From positions 8,600,786-8,664,785 of the forward strand of contig VZDJ01000056.1 of assembly GCA_008694505.1 (NCBI GenBank): DNA of 64,000 nt. Reading direction: 5' to 3'. The notes below the pieces were generated by a model. It searched no databases. It saw only the letters and a list, made by a program, of their open reading frames with translations, and was not told where the DNA came from. Shown here piece by piece: positions 61,373-64,000 of this stretch; the stretch's first letter is position 1, and each line of letters begins with the position of its first letter. The DNA is from Cyanoderma ruficeps (Eukaryota > Chordata > Aves > Passeriformes > Timaliidae). The position numbers were made by a program, and so were the translations under genes.

Positions 61373-61689
61373 GAAAAGCTGTTGAGATTTCAGGAATGTT
61401 TTCAGGGTGGGATTTTACCATTTCAAGGTCTCTTTCCATAGCCAGAGACTCCCCCTATTTGTAACTAAGTTTTAATGGTTTTGCTGCCACAAGTGGTCCA
61501 GCCTCTTACAGACTCGAGCCTAAGAGACCTCAGGTTAAGGGACAGCACATGTAGGAAGTTTACAGATCCCCTAATGATTTCAAATATCACTTACATCACT
61601 CTAGAAGACACCAGGTCCATAAGAGATAATGGAAACCTCTTCCTTGCTGCAGTTTCTCTTGAGATACAGCTAAATGCAGCAGGCACATT
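61373..61689. other. Noncoding DNA, nothing recognised
   Basis: A spacer between the CR1 copy and the right-end regulatory-looking region. No feature is supported. Confidence 0.55.
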
Positions 61690-61860
61690 ACTGTGACTTG
61701 AATGCATATAATAGGTATTTGTGCATGCAAATGGCCGGTTATATGTGAGCAAGTAATTACCTGATTTGCATGCCCAGACATGGTAATTCAAATGTAAATT
61801 AGCTGTGCAGTTGCAGATATACTTTGCATGTATAGTTGCCTATTTATAAAAATATGTATA
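61690..61860. promoter_or_regulatory. Candidate enhancer: inverted POU octamers around TAATTA
   Basis: GCATGCAAAT at 61723-61732 and its exact reverse complement ATTTGCATGC at 61764-61773 flank TAATTA at 61754-61759. A further TTTGCAT lies at 61823-61829, and aattcaaatgtaaattagct lies at 61787-61806. ATGCAAAT is the octamer bound by POU-domain factors, and TAATTA is the core of many homeodomain sites. The density and symmetry suggest a bound element. No expression data or conservation could be checked. Confidence 0.5.
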
Positions 61861-62051
61861 TTTTTGTCCAGCCACAAGGGCCTTTTACCCCTGCTCCAAA
61901 TGAGACATAAGTGGGCATTAAGTGGCACATGCTCACATCTGCCCAGGGGAGAATGTCATCAGTCTGAATATATTTGTGAGAGCTGCTCTGCCCAAACTGG
62001 GGCCCAACTTTATTTATAGAAAACAGCAGGCACAAAGGGTTTCTGTCTGAC

Positions 62052-62110
62052 GCCCACCAAAATCAATGCAAGTCTTTCTGATGACTTCAATGGGCTTTGA
62101 ATCAGGCCCA
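62052..62110. mobile_element. Ancient amniote dispersed repeat fragment
   Basis: gcccaccaaaatcaatgcaa, gtctttctgatgacttcaat and gggctttgaatcaggccc. The part from agtctttc to ggctttg matches the reverse complement of 36250-36287 in this window, so the sequence is dispersed. Relatives with the core gacttcaatgggctttggat are familiar from bird and reptile noncoding DNA. The formal family name is not known to me. Confidence 0.6.
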
Positions 62111-62239
62111 GATGCAGCAAAGATATTTCTTAAATTATTTTTAATGGAGGAAGTGTCGTGCACAAATATGTGAATAGATTAGCAGGGAGATCTGCAGGTC
62201 TCTGTAAAGAGGTGCTGATTGTACAGCTGCATGTTCATG

Positions 62240-63200
62240 GCTTTAAAGTTCCCTTATCAAAACCCGTGAAATGATTTTGATGATACGGGAATCAATAAAA
62301 TATTTACTTAGAGGAACGTTTTGCACCTGCATTTGCAAACTTCAAAACCAAAGTAACACATGAACCACGATTATATTTTCTGAAGTTAGTAATGATGTGT
62401 TTTTCTCTATGACACTATTGGTATATGCAAATAATTACTTTTTTTTTTTCTTTTTGATAGAATTTCATTATTTGCATTGCTACTAGTGGTTCACCAATAA
62501 AGGCGAACATCACATTAGGATTCATGACAGTTTTCACATTGTATTATCAATATGTGGAAATAATTGTCTGCTCCGGGATTAAATTACATTATTGTGTATC
62601 TTTTTCATGCCTAATAAATAATGATGGATGGCTTTTATTTTCATCACCACCTGCAACCATTTAGTCACCCCTTGATTGTTGAAGATAAAATAATAAAAAG
62701 CAAGAGTTACGTTGCAAGCAAAAGAATGCAGTCAAAACAGTTGCATGCCTCGTGTCTCTGTCTACATTTTTCCAGTCCCTAAAGAGTAATAGTTGGTGTT
62801 CTGGGAAGGCTGGCAACCTGCAAACTGGCAAACAGTTCTCATAAATTGGGCAAGGGGGAAAAAAATGTGGAAAACCTTTTTTTTTTTTCTCGTAAAACAA
62901 TAATTATTTCTTAGCACATGATTCTTAATCTGAAAATTAGGTTTTTGTTCTGCTGTGCAAATCAGTTACATGCAATTAGAATGCAAAGCAGAGGCACATT
63001 CTCAGTGTTTAGCCCTTTTAAATAGAAATGAAAACAGCCTGCAAATTGTTCCAAAGTTGAAAATGCATGCTAGGTAATTTTGAAATTCAAAGAAATAAAG
63101 CCACGCGTAATAAAAAGCCCACTCTAGCTCATTACATTTTTTTTTTAAAATTGCCAATTGTGAAGCTATGTAATAAAAATAGATGTTGCATATTTTGAAA
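62240..63200. promoter_or_regulatory. Candidate conserved noncoding block with octamer pair
   Basis: A long, evenly AT-rich stretch. ATGCAAAT at 62425-62432 runs directly into TAATTA at 62432-62437, and ATTTGCAT at 62470-62477 faces it in the opposite orientation. Further right are TAATTA at 62901-62906, atgcaattagaatgcaaagc at about 62970-62989, and a CpG word cacgcg near 63103. The arrangement echoes 61723-61773. It looks like a conserved regulatory region, but conservation is unproven. Confidence 0.45.
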
Positions 63201-64000
63201 AATTGTGAGGCTCTTTGGCAGTGCCGACATATTTATACACAGGCACACGGATCCACATGTGCACACACAGAGTCCCAGCTCATGTCACTTTTTACATGAT
63301 CATTTTTTCTACTAGGTCAAGTGTAATCTTGAAATTGTTACAACTCCTACCTGCACATTCTGATCCAGAAACTCTTTAAAGCTGAAAACAAATGGAGTTG
63401 ACATTTTTAGTTAAAGCTTACATTAGCTATTGTCACAAGTCTTTAATCACACTCACCCTCTTCAGATATCTGGTATTGTTAGCTTGGGCTGCCCTGCGTG
63501 GACTGCCATGGGAGCCTTTTAAAAATAGCACAGCAATATTTAGAATGGAAAGTTATTGCTGGATAATTTCATTAACTGCCAGTGTATCAAACTGAGCTCA
63601 AGACAAAGTTGTCCTCTTTTTTTTTTTTTTTTAACAAAATATTCAGTTCTGAGTCAAAGGTTTATTCTCTGTGTGCAGTTTCACATGCTTGGCTCTATTA
63701 TCTTTAAATCACAAGATGACAATCTTCTCAGGCATACCAGAGAGTCAACCAAAATCCAACAGTAATAGATAATCCTATCAAATGTCAAGATACTGAGGAG
63801 AAGCGGTTTGAAAAATAGGCCAACAGTCCATTACTTGATTTACCTTGAGAGGATGTTAACGTTTCTGCAGCCTGCCTTCAACAGGGTATACTTAACTCTG
63901 TGTTGCTAAATTGTTTAAAAGCACATTTCAAGCATTTAGAACTATTTCTGTTGTTTGTATTTAAATATATACTTTGAATTTTCCTTCGTTTACCAGCAGT
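63201..64000. other. Noncoding DNA with a 16-T run
   Basis: A T run lies at 63617-63632. Otherwise the sequence is AT-rich and featureless to the window's end. Open frames of 67-69 codons are unrecognised. Confidence 0.55.

Noticed and set aside
1..64000. CRISPR array, operon or prokaryotic defence system
   Set aside because: No regularly spaced repeats, no dense ORFs and no ribosome-binding-site pattern. CR1 fragments show vertebrate DNA.

Overview
The window reads as vertebrate nuclear DNA, most likely from a bird. It is AT-rich overall and has no bacterial-style gene packing. No open reading frame exceeds about 200 codons, and none of those stands up as a gene. It carries several decayed fragments of CR1 LINEs, including the avian-type CR1 3' end (AATCACAGAATGG and its complement), plus older amniote-wide repeats. 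Recognisable repeats are sparse, which fits a bird better than a turtle or crocodile, but the species cannot be named from the sequence. I found no exon, RNA gene or promoter that I could defend, so the window is best read as intergenic (gene-desert) or deep intronic DNA.

Layout. 1-8 kb: plain noncoding DNA with a tetranucleotide repeat, an imperfect direct repeat and one CR1 tail. 8-14 kb: a second CR1 tail, an AT-rich low-complexity block, small tandem duplications, a TA/CA microsatellite, and two fragments of an ancient L2-type LINE reverse transcriptase. The first L2 fragment, at about 10.0 kb, carries the LLDLS motif; the second, at about 13.6 kb, carries the YADD motif. A third CR1 copy sits just before the second L2 fragment. 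15.6-16.2 kb: a CpG-retaining block inside AT-rich DNA with a perfect hairpin, the strongest regulatory-looking segment in the first half. 16-29 kb: mostly featureless, with two copies of a forkhead-like palindrome. 29.6-37 kb: a second CpG-retaining block with nested inverted repeats, two MIR-like SINE remnants, a CR1 tail, a palindromic ancient repeat, a G-quadruplex motif and AT-rich candidate conserved blocks. 37-60 kb: mostly featureless, with microsatellites, an inverted pair of old SINE-like tails, a cluster of three tiny hairpins and a 15-bp minisatellite. 60-64 kb: a long poly-A with one unresolved base, a CR1 tail, and a dense set of homeodomain/POU-like motifs.

No genes work together here in the usual sense. 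The best biological hypothesis is a developmental regulatory landscape. Blocks at about 15.6-16.2, 29.6-29.8, 33.2-33.7, 36.6-37.2, 61.7-61.9 and 62.2-63.2 kb look like distal enhancers or conserved noncoding elements. The two at the right end share an unusual arrangement: inverted octamers (ATGCAAAT and ATTTGCAT) flanking a TAATTA core. Conservation could not be tested here, so these calls are inference from sequence appearance.
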